Positions 54,954 through 63,991 are shown, counted from the first letter of the stretch. The stretch: DNA of 64,000 nt from Serratia entomophila (GCF_021462285.1 NZ_CP082787.1:3224001-3288000); one strand, 5' to 3'. Notes: a model not told the origin generated them from the letters alone. Program-made: numbers and translations.

Positions 54954-55679
54954 GTGAGTCAGCAGATAAGACCCTCGTCTGATCGCTCACCCGTGCGCGT
55001 AATAGCGATAACGGGCTGTGACGGCTCGGGAAAATCCACTTTGGCCGCCAGCCTGGTCAACGCGTTATCGGCGCAAGAGCCTGCGGAACTGCTTTATCTC
55101 GGCCAGTCTTCAGGGCGCATCGGCGAATGGATCGGTGCGCTGCCGATTATTGGCGCGCGCTTCGGGCGTTATTTGCTGGCGAAGTCGGAACGCGTGCATC
55201 AGCGCCCTTCCACGCCCCCGGATAACGCCACGGCGCTGGTGATTTTTTTACTCTCATATTGGCGGGTTTATAAATTTCGCCGCATGCTGGCGAAAAGCCG
55301 CCGGGGCGCATTGCTGATTACCGATCGTTATCCGCAGGCGGAAGTGGCGGGCTTTCGTTTCGATGGCCCGCAGCTGGCGAAAACGGTCGGCGGCAATCGC
55401 TGGATCCGCTGGCTGAGAAAGCGCGAACAACACCTGTACCAATGGATGGCGTCTTATCAGCCGTTATTATTAATTCGGCTGGATATTGACGAACAAACGG
55501 CCTATTCACGCAAACCCGATCACCCGCTGGATGCGTTGCGTGAAAAAATTGCCGTCATCCCGCACCTGACTTTTAACGGCGCCAACATACTGGATTTAGA
55601 CGGCCGCGAGCCGGCGAGTAAAATTTTCGATGAATCACTGCGTGCAGTGAAAATATCACTGACGGCACCCAACGCATAG
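54954..55679 (+). CDS. yghS: P-loop kinase-like protein, YghS type
   Basis: 241 residues starting at GTG 54954 (a TTG at 54915 is also in frame). Walker A GCDGSGKST at residues 21-29, LITDRYPQAEVAG and AYSRKPDHPLDALREKIAVI. Thymidylate-kinase-like fold. Paralogous to the genes on both sides and similar to E. coli YghS (about 237 residues). Function unknown. Confidence 0.7.
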   Translation: MSQQIRPSSDRSPVRVIAITGCDGSGKSTLAASLVNALSAQEPAELLYLGQSSGRIGEWIGALPIIGARFGRYLLAKSERVHQRPSTPPDNATALVIFLLSYWRVYKFRRMLAKSRRGALLITDRYPQAEVAGFRFDGPQLAKTVGGNRWIRWLRKREQHLYQWMASYQPLLLIRLDIDEQTAYSRKPDHPLDALREKIAVIPHLTFNGANILDLDGREPASKIFDESLRAVKISLTAPNA

Positions 55680-55709
55680 CCGCCAAATAACCTTTGCGTA
55701 CGGAAATAG

Positions 55710-56486
55710 ATGAAAAAAAATAAAGACTCTGCCGAACATACCTTCTGCATCACCGGGCTTATCGCCGTCGTGGGCAGCGACGGCACCGGCAAATCTACCC
55801 TGACCGCCGATCTGGTTAAAAATCTGCAGCGGCATCGCGCCACGGAGCGGCGTTATTTAGGGCTGATCTCCGGCGAAGACGGCGACAAAATCAAGCGGTT
55901 GCCGTTCATCGGCGTCTGGCTGGAACGGCGCCTGGCGGCCAAATCCGATAAGACGCAGCGCATGAGCAATAAACCGCCGGCGCTGTGGGCGGCGCTGATC
56001 ATGTACGGTTTTTCACTGTGGCGCGCCTCCAACCTGCGCAAAGTGCGGCGGCTGGCGCAGAGCGGCGTGCTGGTGATCAGCGATCGCTACCCGCAGGCGG
56101 AGATTTCGGGCTTTTACTACGACGGGCCCGGCATTGGCGTCGAACGCGCCAAAGGCTGGCTGCTGGGCCGCCTGGCGGCGCGCGAGCGCCGTTTGTACCA
56201 GCAAATGGCGCAATATCGCCCAGAACTGATCATTCGCCTGGATATCGACGCCGATACGGCCTTTTCACGCAAACCCGACCACAGTTACGAAGAGCTGGAA
56301 GACAAAATATCCGCCATGGTGCGCCTGCAATACAACGGCTCGCGAATTATCGAACTGGACGCCAGAGCCCCTTACGACGAAGTGCTGAGCAACGCGCTCA
56401 ACGCCATCGCCGCCGTGGCGATCCCCGCACAGCGAACCCGCGGCGCCCCGGCGAATACGACGGCGCCGTTGGAGAAAGAAGCTTAG
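55710..56486 (+). CDS. yghR: P-loop kinase-like protein, YghR type
   Basis: 258 residues with Walker A GSDGTGKST at residues 22-30, VISDRYPQAEISG and AFSRKPDHSYEELEDKISAM. Third member of the paralogous set; E. coli YghR is about 252 residues. It lies 30 bp after the YghS-type gene and 81 bp before the flippase gene, so it is probably in one operon with both. Confidence 0.72.
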   Translation: MKKNKDSAEHTFCITGLIAVVGSDGTGKSTLTADLVKNLQRHRATERRYLGLISGEDGDKIKRLPFIGVWLERRLAAKSDKTQRMSNKPPALWAALIMYGFSLWRASNLRKVRRLAQSGVLVISDRYPQAEISGFYYDGPGIGVERAKGWLLGRLAARERRLYQQMAQYRPELIIRLDIDADTAFSRKPDHSYEELEDKISAMVRLQYNGSRIIELDARAPYDEVLSNALNAIAAVAIPAQRTRGAPANTTAPLEKEA

Positions 56487-56567
56487 GTTTATTAAACAGA
56501 TACAGGGCAAGCGAATGACTGCGGAACGCGAGATGCAAAAAAATAACGATGCTGGCTGGTTTGCATC

Positions 56568-57905
56568 ATGAAACGGTGGTTTTCCGATGGCGCTTTTCGC
56601 TCCATATTACGTAATGCCGCCTATTTAGGCTCCGGCAGCGTGGCCAGCGCGCTGCTCGGCTTGCTGGCGCTGTCCTGCGCCGGTAAAGGCATGTCGCCCG
56701 AAATGTTCGGCGTGCTGGTGGTGATTCAGGCCTATACCAAAGCGGTCAGCGATTTCATCAAATTCCAGACCTGGCAATTCGTCGTGCAATTCGGCACCCC
56801 GGCTTTGGAGCACCAAAACATCTCGCGCTTTCGCGACGTCATCGCCTTCTCCTTCGGCCTGGATATCGCCAGCGGCGCCATCGCCGTGCTGGGCGGCATG
56901 CTGCTGCTGCCGTTGTTGTCGCATGCCCTGGGGTTGGACAACGAAAGCTTCTGGCTCGCCATCCTTTACTGCACGCTGATCCCGTCGATGACGTCATCCA
57001 CGCCGACCGGCGTGCTGCGCGCCTTTAACCGCTTCGATCTGATCGCCGTGCAGCAGGCGATCAAGCCCTTCCTGCAGGCGGTGGGCAGCGTCATCTCGTA
57101 TTACTTCGATCTGGGCTTCCCGGGGTTCATCGTCACCTGGTACGCCTCTAACCTCATCGGCGGCACGCTGTTTTGGTGGTTCACCGCACGCGAACTGCGC
57201 CGCCGGAGCATCCACGGCGCGCTGAGGCCGCGCCTGTTCAAAACCGCGCGCCGCATCGAGGGCGCATGGAACTTCGTCTGGACCACCAACTTTGCGCACA
57301 CCATTTGGGCCGCGCGCAACTCCTGCACCACCGTGCTGGTTGGCGTGGTGCTGGGGCCGGCGGCCGCCGGGCTGTTCAAGATCGCCATGACCTTCTTCGA
57401 CGCGACGGGCACCCCGGCCAAGCTGCTGGAAAAAAGCTTCTACCCGGAGATCATGCGCCTGGATCCGCGCACCGCCAAGCCGTGGCTGCTGGGCCTGCGC
57501 TCCGCGCTGCTGGCCGGCGGCATCGGCGTCGCCGTCGCGGTGTTGGTGCTGCTGGTCGGCAAACCGCTCATTGCCGCGGTGTTCGGCCAGCAATACCTGG
57601 AGGCCTATGACCTCATTCAGATCATGCTGGGGGCGATCGTCGTTTCCATGATGGGCTTCCCGCAGGAGTCCTTGCTGTTCATGGCGGGCAAGCAGCGCGC
57701 GTTCCTCATCGCACAGACGATTGCCTCGGCGTCCTACATTGCGCTGTTGATATCGATGTCGTACGCCTTCGGCGTGCAGGGTGCCGCCTTCGCTTATTTA
57801 TTGGGCCAATGTTTAGACGTGCTGTTATCCCTGATACCGACGATCGGCGCCTACCGCAATCGCTATATGTTGGGGCTGAATGTGCCCAAAGAGAGTAATC
57901 AATGA
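56568..57905 (+). CDS. yghQ: Polysaccharide/lipid-type flippase, YghQ family
   Basis: 445-residue integral membrane protein of the MOP superfamily (Wzx-like), about 12-14 helices. It appears full length, whereas E. coli K-12 YghQ is shorter. Wzx-type proteins move lipid-linked molecules across the inner membrane, so a role in flipping the product of the cluster is inferred. The stop overlaps the next start by ATGA. Confidence 0.75.
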   Translation: MKRWFSDGAFRSILRNAAYLGSGSVASALLGLLALSCAGKGMSPEMFGVLVVIQAYTKAVSDFIKFQTWQFVVQFGTPALEHQNISRFRDVIAFSFGLDIASGAIAVLGGMLLLPLLSHALGLDNESFWLAILYCTLIPSMTSSTPTGVLRAFNRFDLIAVQQAIKPFLQAVGSVISYYFDLGFPGFIVTWYASNLIGGTLFWWFTARELRRRSIHGALRPRLFKTARRIEGAWNFVWTTNFAHTIWAARNSCTTVLVGVVLGPAAAGLFKIAMTFFDATGTPAKLLEKSFYPEIMRLDPRTAKPWLLGLRSALLAGGIGVAVAVLVLLVGKPLIAAVFGQQYLEAYDLIQIMLGAIVVSMMGFPQESLLFMAGKQRAFLIAQTIASASYIALLISMSYAFGVQGAAFAYLLGQCLDVLLSLIPTIGAYRNRYMLGLNVPKESNQ

Positions 57906-58738
57906 CCGCTAGCAATAATTGGAAAAAGTTCTCCGCTGAAACCACCCGGGCGCTATTTGTCGCGGTGGAAGAGGACGATCTGGTTGAGGCGAACATCAGC
58001 CTGCCGCAACAGATTGATTTGCACTGCTCTCTGGAGCACATTCGGGACAACTATGCGCTGTGCCTGCAATTTTGGGAGGACGGCTTTTCCCGCCGCGAGC
58101 TGCTGCAGCTGGTGAACGCTTTCCTGCAGGATCCGCAATTGGCGGCGGCCACCCGCATGCGTTACAAATATATTCGCGCACGCTATAAGCATTTTCGCTT
58201 CGCCCAACAGCTTTACGGCGAACGGCACCGCGCCAACCGCCTGTTCCACACCACCACCGTGGTGCTCGGCCATTTTCAGGACGCGTTTCGCAACGGCAAC
58301 CGGAAGAACCTGAAGCTTTACGGCAACCTGCTGCGGGTGCTGCTCAGCAGGCCGGTTTGGTCCTGCGTGCGCTATGCGCTGCGCCATATTCATCTGGCGA
58401 GCGAGCGCGACTTCATCGCCTATCGCCAGGCGCAGATGCGCTTGCTCCAGACGTTAATCGCCAGCCCGGAACTCACCGGCAGGCAGTTTCACGACGTGCG
58501 CAAAATCGTCAGCCGGCAGGTCTCTTTTTACGACACGCTGAGATCGATCGATCCCGACAACCGCGAGGCGCGGCAGATCTCGCGTTTTCTGGCGGCGATT
58601 AACGGCCTGATGGGCGACCGGCACGACGTGATGGTGGCGGATAAGCTGGCCGGCGGCGATGTTTATGACCGGCCCGGGATGCTGGATATCGATATCCGCC
58701 AGCGCCTGGAGCTGCTGCTTGCGCGTTTCCCCCTATAG
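57902..58738 (+). CDS. Uncharacterised helical protein, possibly CHAD-like
   Basis: 278 residues, no signal peptide, predicted mostly helical and rich in Arg, His and Leu. I do not recognise a named family. The C-terminal part (FHDVRKIVSRQVSFYDTL, then FLAAINGLMGDRHDVMVADKL) recalls CHAD domains, which bind polyphosphate with conserved His and basic residues, but this is a remote similarity by eye. It is coupled to the flippase gene by ATGA and followed after 13 bp by the YtfJ-like gene. Confidence 0.6.
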   Translation: MTASNNWKKFSAETTRALFVAVEEDDLVEANISLPQQIDLHCSLEHIRDNYALCLQFWEDGFSRRELLQLVNAFLQDPQLAAATRMRYKYIRARYKHFRFAQQLYGERHRANRLFHTTTVVLGHFQDAFRNGNRKNLKLYGNLLRVLLSRPVWSCVRYALRHIHLASERDFIAYRQAQMRLLQTLIASPELTGRQFHDVRKIVSRQVSFYDTLRSIDPDNREARQISRFLAAINGLMGDRHDVMVADKLAGGDVYDRPGMLDIDIRQRLELLLARFPL

Positions 58739-58751
58739 CGGAGGAGGCTGA

Positions 58752-59348
58752 ATGAGCTTACGCCGATGGCTGATAATACCGCTGCTGCTGTCGCCGCTGC
58801 TGGCGTCAGCGCATAATTTCATGCCCGGCAAGCCGGTTGCGCCGGTCGCCATCGCCGATCGCGGCGAGCTGCTGCTGCTGCTGCACAATGGCGATTTCAG
58901 CTACCGGCCGTGGAACAGCGCAGAGCTGGCGGGCAAGGTGCGCGTGATCCAGTACATCGCCGGGCGCACCTCCGCCAAGAAGAAGAACTCGCTGCTGATC
59001 GCCGCCGTCAAGGAGGCCGCTCTGCCGAACGATCGCTTTCAGCCCACCACCATCGTCAACACCGACGATGCGATACCGGGATCCGGCTTTTTCGTGCGCG
59101 GCAAAATAGAGAAAAACAAGCGGCACTACCCCTGGGCGCAGTTCATCGTCGACAGCGACGGGCTGGGGCGCAGGGCCTGGCGACTGCCGGAGGAGAGCTC
59201 CAGCATCGTGGTGTTGGACCAGGCCGGGCGCGTGCAGTGGGCGAAGGACGGCGCACTCACCCCGCAGGAAGTTGACCAGGTGATCGCCCTGCTGCGCGCG
59301 CTGATCGACCGGGATAAGCCAGAATCGCACGCCGCCGGGAGCCGATGA
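58752..59348 (+). CDS. YtfJ-family periplasmic thioredoxin-fold protein
   Basis: 198 residues with a signal peptide ending at LASA (about residue 20). It closely matches E. coli YtfJ: VRVIQYIAGRTSAKKKN, TTIVNTDDAIPGSGFFVRG, YPWAQFIVDSDG and VVLDQAGRVQWAKDGAL. The family has a thioredoxin-like fold without a CxxC motif and unknown function. Here it is embedded in a lipid operon just before an LptF/LptG-like pair, 3 nt before lptF-like, so it may act as a periplasmic partner of that exporter. Confidence 0.85.
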   Translation: MSLRRWLIIPLLLSPLLASAHNFMPGKPVAPVAIADRGELLLLLHNGDFSYRPWNSAELAGKVRVIQYIAGRTSAKKKNSLLIAAVKEAALPNDRFQPTTIVNTDDAIPGSGFFVRGKIEKNKRHYPWAQFIVDSDGLGRRAWRLPEESSSIVVLDQAGRVQWAKDGALTPQEVDQVIALLRALIDRDKPESHAAGSR

Positions 59349-59351
59349 CGC

Positions 59352-60422
59352 ATGTATTTGATTGAACGCTACATCATGGTTGAGATCCGCCGCCTGGTGG
59401 TGACGATCGCCGGGTTTCTCCTCTTTATGTTCGCCAGCTACTCCGCCCAGCGCTACCTCACCGACGCCGCCAACGGCACGCTGGCGCTGCGGGTGGTCGC
59501 CGACGTGGTTTTCTATAAATCGCTGATTGCGCTGGAGATGATATTGCCCGTCGCGCTGTACGTCTCGGTGGCGGTCGCGCTGAGCCAGCTGTATAGCGAT
59601 GCGGAGATCACCGCCATGCAGGCCGCCGGCGCCAGCCCGCTGCGGCTGTACAAGGCGGTGCTGCTGCTCGCCGTTCCGCTGGCGATAGGCGTTACGCTGC
59701 TTTCCCTGTATGGCAGGCCCTGGGCGTACGCCAATATTTATCAGCTGCAGCAGCAGTCGCAGTCGGTGCTGGACGTGAGCCACCTGCAGGCCGACAAATT
59801 TAACCTGAGCGGCAACGGCCGCATGATCCTCGCCGGCCACATCGACAAAACGGCCAATCACCTGACGGACGCCCTGATTTATGTCCGCACCGCCAGCCAC
59901 ACCAATCTGTACCGCGCGCAGTCGGTTGAGGTGCTCGACGCCTCCGCCGCCAGCCCCGCCGTGCGGCTGAAGGCCGGCACCGCCTATGTGCTGGATCGCC
60001 AGGGCGCCGACGACAACGGGCAGAATTACGACAACTTTGACATCGCGCTGAGGCCGTTCACGCCCAGCGCCGAGTCCCGGCACAAATCGGCCTCGCCGGC
60101 GGCGCTTTCGCGCTCCGCCGATCCGGCCGACGCGGCGGAACTGCAGTGGCGCGAGAGCCGTGGGCTGACCACCGTGCTGATGGTGCTGCTGGCGATCCCC
60201 TTCAGCCGCACCAAACCGCGGCAGGGGCGCTATGCCGCGCTGCTGCCCCTCACGATTCTGTTTACCGTGATTTTCTATGGCGGCAACATTTGCCGCACGT
60301 TGGTGGCGAACGGCTCTCTGCCCGCGATCCCCGGCGTGTGGCTGGTGCCGATAGCGATGACGATCGGCCTCGCCCTGCTGCTCGCGCGCGATTTATCCCT
60401 GCTGCGGAAAACCTCCCGATGA
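59352..60422 (+). CDS. LptF-like permease (second copy)
   Basis: 356 residues of the YjgP/YjgQ (LptF/LptG) family: six membrane segments, in two groups of three, around a periplasmic domain. Family cues are MYLIERYIMVEIRR at the N terminus, LSQLYSDAEITAMQAAGASPLRLYKAV and AIPFSRTKPRQGRYAALLP. The essential lptFG pair normally lies next to pepA, so this is a divergent paralogue. No LptB-type ATPase gene is in the cluster. Stop overlaps lptG-like by ATGA. Confidence 0.85.
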   Translation: MYLIERYIMVEIRRLVVTIAGFLLFMFASYSAQRYLTDAANGTLALRVVADVVFYKSLIALEMILPVALYVSVAVALSQLYSDAEITAMQAAGASPLRLYKAVLLLAVPLAIGVTLLSLYGRPWAYANIYQLQQQSQSVLDVSHLQADKFNLSGNGRMILAGHIDKTANHLTDALIYVRTASHTNLYRAQSVEVLDASAASPAVRLKAGTAYVLDRQGADDNGQNYDNFDIALRPFTPSAESRHKSASPAALSRSADPADAAELQWRESRGLTTVLMVLLAIPFSRTKPRQGRYAALLPLTILFTVIFYGGNICRTLVANGSLPAIPGVWLVPIAMTIGLALLLARDLSLLRKTSR

Positions 60423-61498
60423 CTATTTTTAGCCGTTACCTGATGCGTAACCTGTTCATGGGCTTTGCCGCCGCGGCGGGGTTGCTCATCCCGCTGTTCA
60501 CCACCTTTACGCTGATCAACGAGCTGGAGGACGTGACCCCGGGCGGCTACCGCTGGCAGCAGGCGCTGCTGGTCACTCTGATGACCCTGCCGCGCAGCCT
60601 GGTCGATCTGGGGCCGTTTATCGCGCTGCTCGGCGGCATCGTCGGGCTGGGGCAGCTTGCCAAAAGCCTGGAGCTGACGGCGATCCGCGCCGCCGGCATG
60701 TCGATATTTCGCATCGCGCTGGTGATGCTCGCCGCCGGGCTGCTGATGAACCTCTCGCTCGGCGCCATCGACGAATGGGCCGCTTCGCCGCTGCAGCAAC
60801 GCGCGCTGCAGATGAAGAACAACGCCCTGGCGCAATCGAACGATAACGACGTCGCCGTCAACCCGCTGTGGGCGCGGCGCGGCAACGAGTTTGTGACGGT
60901 AAAGACCGTTGATGAGCACGACCAACCCCACGACATCGAAATCTTTCGCTACCGGGCCGACCGCTCACTGGAGTCTTACCTCTACGCGGAAAGCGCCGGC
61001 ACCGGCGCCGACGGCAACTGGCTGCTGCACCACGTGATGCAGAAAAGCTGGCAGGGCAGAAAAGAGACGATTCAACGACGAGACAGCCTGCCCTGGCGCT
61101 CGCTGTTCGCCGTGCCGAGCCTGAAAGAGCTGACCCTGCCGGCGGGCAGCTTCTCGCTCCGGCAGCTGGAGCGCTATATCGCTTACCTGCAAGGCTCGGG
61201 GCAGCCCAGCACCGAATACCGCCTGGCGCTGTGGAAAAAGCTCGGGCAGCCGCTGCTGGTGCTGGCGATGATTTTATTGGCCGTTCCCTTTACCTTCACC
61301 GCCCCGCGCGCGCCCGGCCTGGGCAGCCGGTTGGCGCTTGGCGTCATCGTCGGGCTGCTGACCTACATCGCTTATCAGATCGTCCTCAACCTGGGGTTGC
61401 TGTTCTCCCTTAACGCGCCCTTCACCGCCCTCGCCCCGCCGCTGCTGATCCTGGCGCTGGCGTTGGCGCTGGTTTATCGGTTTGATCGGCGGGGTTAA
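60419..61498 (+). CDS. LptG-like permease (second copy)
   Basis: 359 residues, partner of the LptF-like protein. Cues: IFSRYLMRNLFMGFAAAAGL, LGQLAKSLELTAIRAAGMSIFRIAL (coupling-helix region that contacts LptB in LptG), ARRGNEFVTVKTVDE and YIAYLQGSGQPSTEYRLALWKKLGQPLLVLAMI split along residues about 255-290. The periplasmic beta-jellyroll region is present. The pair might use the housekeeping LptB2 ATPase. Last gene of the lipid operon. Confidence 0.85.
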   Translation: MTIFSRYLMRNLFMGFAAAAGLLIPLFTTFTLINELEDVTPGGYRWQQALLVTLMTLPRSLVDLGPFIALLGGIVGLGQLAKSLELTAIRAAGMSIFRIALVMLAAGLLMNLSLGAIDEWAASPLQQRALQMKNNALAQSNDNDVAVNPLWARRGNEFVTVKTVDEHDQPHDIEIFRYRADRSLESYLYAESAGTGADGNWLLHHVMQKSWQGRKETIQRRDSLPWRSLFAVPSLKELTLPAGSFSLRQLERYIAYLQGSGQPSTEYRLALWKKLGQPLLVLAMILLAVPFTFTAPRAPGLGSRLALGVIVGLLTYIAYQIVLNLGLLFSLNAPFTALAPPLLILALALALVYRFDRRG

Positions 61499-61551
61499 AA
61501 CCCGTATCGGCCTTTGGAAAACGAGAACTTTCCGGTTAACATTTGGCCGGC

Positions 61552-61579
61552 TTTACAAATTGGCTTGAGCCGTTATTAT
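61552..61579 (+). promoter_or_regulatory. Candidate promoter of the effector-immunity pair
   Basis: TTTACA at 61552-61557, a 16-bp spacer and TATTAT at 61574-61579, about 140 bp before the effector gene. It would separate this pair from the lipid operon. Confidence 0.4.
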
Positions 61580-61718
61580 CCTTTGTTTGGTGTCCTATGC
61601 GCCGTTAGCTATCGCTGACTGCTGTTCGATAAAATGCCCCTCTGGGTTCCATCGTGCAAGGAGCGCGAGCGCCTGCCTGTACAGGCCAAGACGCAGCAAG
61701 CAAAGGAATAGACACACT

Positions 61719-63221
61719 ATGTTTTCCAATTTGAAACTGCTGTATATCGCCGATGATATTATTTCACCTGATGAATTCCCCCGTATAGTCAGCCCTTCCA
61801 GCGCATGTCACGGACTGTCATACATGCCGGACAGTGACATTCTGACACTTTTTTCTGGTTTTGGCGGTGGCGAACGGATCCGCCGTGAAGCCGGCGTTAC
61901 GCAAAACGGGATAAGTTCCAACCTGCGCGCAAAGGTGCAGAGCGACCTGATGAGAGGCGTTGTCGTAGCGGTTGAAACCCGGCCCGGCGTGTTGGCGACG
62001 ATGGGGCCATTTTACGCCGACATCGACGGTTATCTGATACCGCACGGGCGGCAAGAGCCTAACTATCCGCTGGACAAGATAGTGAGTCGGTACGAGGAGG
62101 CCGTAAAGTCTTATGGTGGCCGCCGGGCGCGCCCATCAGTCTTTCCCGCACAAGTCACTCGGGCAAAACCGGCTATAGGCCCAGATAACCCGGCGCAAGG
62201 TGGAAGAGTTTCACAGCAGGTCGTGTCTGGGCCCTTGACCAAAGCGCAACGCTGGCAGGAGCGAAAATACCTCATTGGCCGCGGGCAACGGAGTATCTAC
62301 CCGGACGCCCGAATCGCCTCGGAACGCCTGGCGGCAAACAATGTCGCCGTCGAGAAGGCAAAGCTGGCTGAGAATATCTACAAGACTACGAATCCGCTAA
62401 AGGATACCCCTGGCGTTCCTGAGGGCTGGAAAGATATCAGTAACGATAATGCTGCCCTGAGTAAAATTGGGCTAAACAGAAATATGCTCTTAGACAGAGA
62501 TGAATCACCGGATTTTTTGGCAAGGGTATATCAACCTGATAACAGTATTTTTGGTAAAGAGATGAACCCAACTGTCGTGTTCAGAGGATCAAGAGCGCCA
62601 GAATTCCCAGAGGGACTCGGCAGTGCCGCCAAAAAAGCCCTTAAGGGCGATTTATCAGGAATTAAAAATGTGAATGACTGGATAAATAATGGTGCTCAGG
62701 GGATGGGGGCGAACTCTGAGTATTATAAAAAGGCCATCAATATTGGCGAAAGCATATCAAAAAACCCCAGCATTGATATTTCTGGTCATTCATTAGGTGG
62801 CGGAATGGCCTCCGCCGCATCAATGACCAGTGGAAAACCCGCCTGGACGTTTAATGCAGCCGGACTCAACAGCGGAACAATTAGAAAATACGGGGGTAAG
62901 GCTCTTGGTTCAGCCAAGAACATACAGGCCTATCGAGTTGAAGGAGAACTGTTAACCACGTTACAGGAGGTTAATAACGAAAGTGATTATGAGCTTATAA
63001 AAAATGCCCTGCCCGATCCTTTGCAAAAACCCTGGGGCGTAGCATTGCCTTTCACCTTGAAAGAGTGGTCATCACTTGCGGTTCCTGGTGCCGTTGGCAT
63101 ACCGCACACTCTTGCCGGAGGGACAGGAACCTTGCTCGATAAACACGGTATAGACCAGACAATAAAGTTGATTGAAAACCAGAAAGACGATGATATCGCC
63201 ACTATCAGGGGGAGAATATGA
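61719..63221 (+). CDS. Probable phospholipase effector (type VI Tle-like)
   Basis: 500 residues. The C-terminal half has the lipase elbow SGHSLGGG with nucleophile Ser358, after VVFRGSRAPEFPEG and before AWTFNAAGLNSGT, as in class-3-like lipases and Tle phospholipase effectors. The N-terminal 160 residues are a separate domain that I do not recognise. No signal peptide. It is followed with ATGA overlap by an ankyrin lipoprotein, the typical Tle-Tli arrangement. From about 62400 the DNA is clearly more AT-rich than the start of the gene. ATG at 61719 follows AAGGAAT at long spacing. No VgrG, Hcp or PAAR gene is in the window. Confidence 0.72.
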   Translation: MFSNLKLLYIADDIISPDEFPRIVSPSSACHGLSYMPDSDILTLFSGFGGGERIRREAGVTQNGISSNLRAKVQSDLMRGVVVAVETRPGVLATMGPFYADIDGYLIPHGRQEPNYPLDKIVSRYEEAVKSYGGRRARPSVFPAQVTRAKPAIGPDNPAQGGRVSQQVVSGPLTKAQRWQERKYLIGRGQRSIYPDARIASERLAANNVAVEKAKLAENIYKTTNPLKDTPGVPEGWKDISNDNAALSKIGLNRNMLLDRDESPDFLARVYQPDNSIFGKEMNPTVVFRGSRAPEFPEGLGSAAKKALKGDLSGIKNVNDWINNGAQGMGANSEYYKKAINIGESISKNPSIDISGHSLGGGMASAASMTSGKPAWTFNAAGLNSGTIRKYGGKALGSAKNIQAYRVEGELLTTLQEVNNESDYELIKNALPDPLQKPWGVALPFTLKEWSSLAVPGAVGIPHTLAGGTGTLLDKHGIDQTIKLIENQKDDDIATIRGRI

Positions 63222-63991
63222 GCAAATTGATAATGGCAATGGCGTTACTGGTTACTGTTTTCATGATGCAAGGATGCAAAAAAAACATGGAATATGAACC
63301 ACAGGATTTTTTTGAAGGCCGTCAACTGGACATCGCACAGCTGATTTATGATGGCGACGAAGTGAAACTGAAAGAAAAGCTTCCTTCAATAAGTAAGCAA
63401 GAACTGAATCGGCCGGTGAAAGCAGACATGACCCTGCTGTTTTGGTCGGTGCTAAACGCAATCTATGATAAAAACACGCCGGAAAGGCTGAGCATGATAA
63501 CCGACCTGGTTAAAGCGGGCGCAGACCCGTTGCAACCCAGACCGGAGGGCGGGAGCAGCCCGGCGGAATTCGTCATGAAAGCCGACAAGGGGATTTGGAT
63601 CAAGGCCATGCTCGACGGCGGTTTGCCGCCAAACGCAAAAGATAAGGTATTCAATGAACCCATCATATTCGAAGCGTTAGATGCGAAAAATCCTGAAACA
63701 TTAAAGGTGATGCTGGATTATGGTGCGGATATAAACACAAGGGACTCATTGGGAAATACCTTGTTAATAAGCTCTCTGGATTCTCATTCATTTGATCATA
63801 CAATTCTTTTGTTAGAGAGAGGCGCGGATAGTAAAATCAAAGGGAAGTTTGGTTGGACTATGGGCAATCAGCTTCAGCGCTTTATAGATAGAGGTGTAGG
63901 AGATGCCGAGGATAAAGAGAAAATTAACAAGATAAAAGAGTTGCTAATTAAAAATGGTGGAGACTGGCCTCCTCTGCCTGTAGAAAATTGA
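63218..63991 (+). CDS. Ankyrin-repeat lipoprotein, probable Tli-type immunity protein
   Basis: 257 residues. The signal peptide ends in the lipobox VFMMQGC, so Cys19 should be lipidated, placing the protein in the periplasm. Ankyrin-type repeats are seen at DLVKAGADPLQPR, EALDAKNPETLKVMLDYGADINTRDSLGNTLL and ILLLERGADSKIKG. Known: ankyrin lipoproteins of this kind neutralise Tle phospholipases. It is translationally coupled to the upstream effector gene. The stop falls 9 bases before the window end, so the gene is complete. Confidence 0.75.
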   Translation: MSKLIMAMALLVTVFMMQGCKKNMEYEPQDFFEGRQLDIAQLIYDGDEVKLKEKLPSISKQELNRPVKADMTLLFWSVLNAIYDKNTPERLSMITDLVKAGADPLQPRPEGGSSPAEFVMKADKGIWIKAMLDGGLPPNAKDKVFNEPIIFEALDAKNPETLKVMLDYGADINTRDSLGNTLLISSLDSHSFDHTILLLERGADSKIKGKFGWTMGNQLQRFIDRGVGDAEDKEKINKIKELLIKNGGDWPPLPVEN

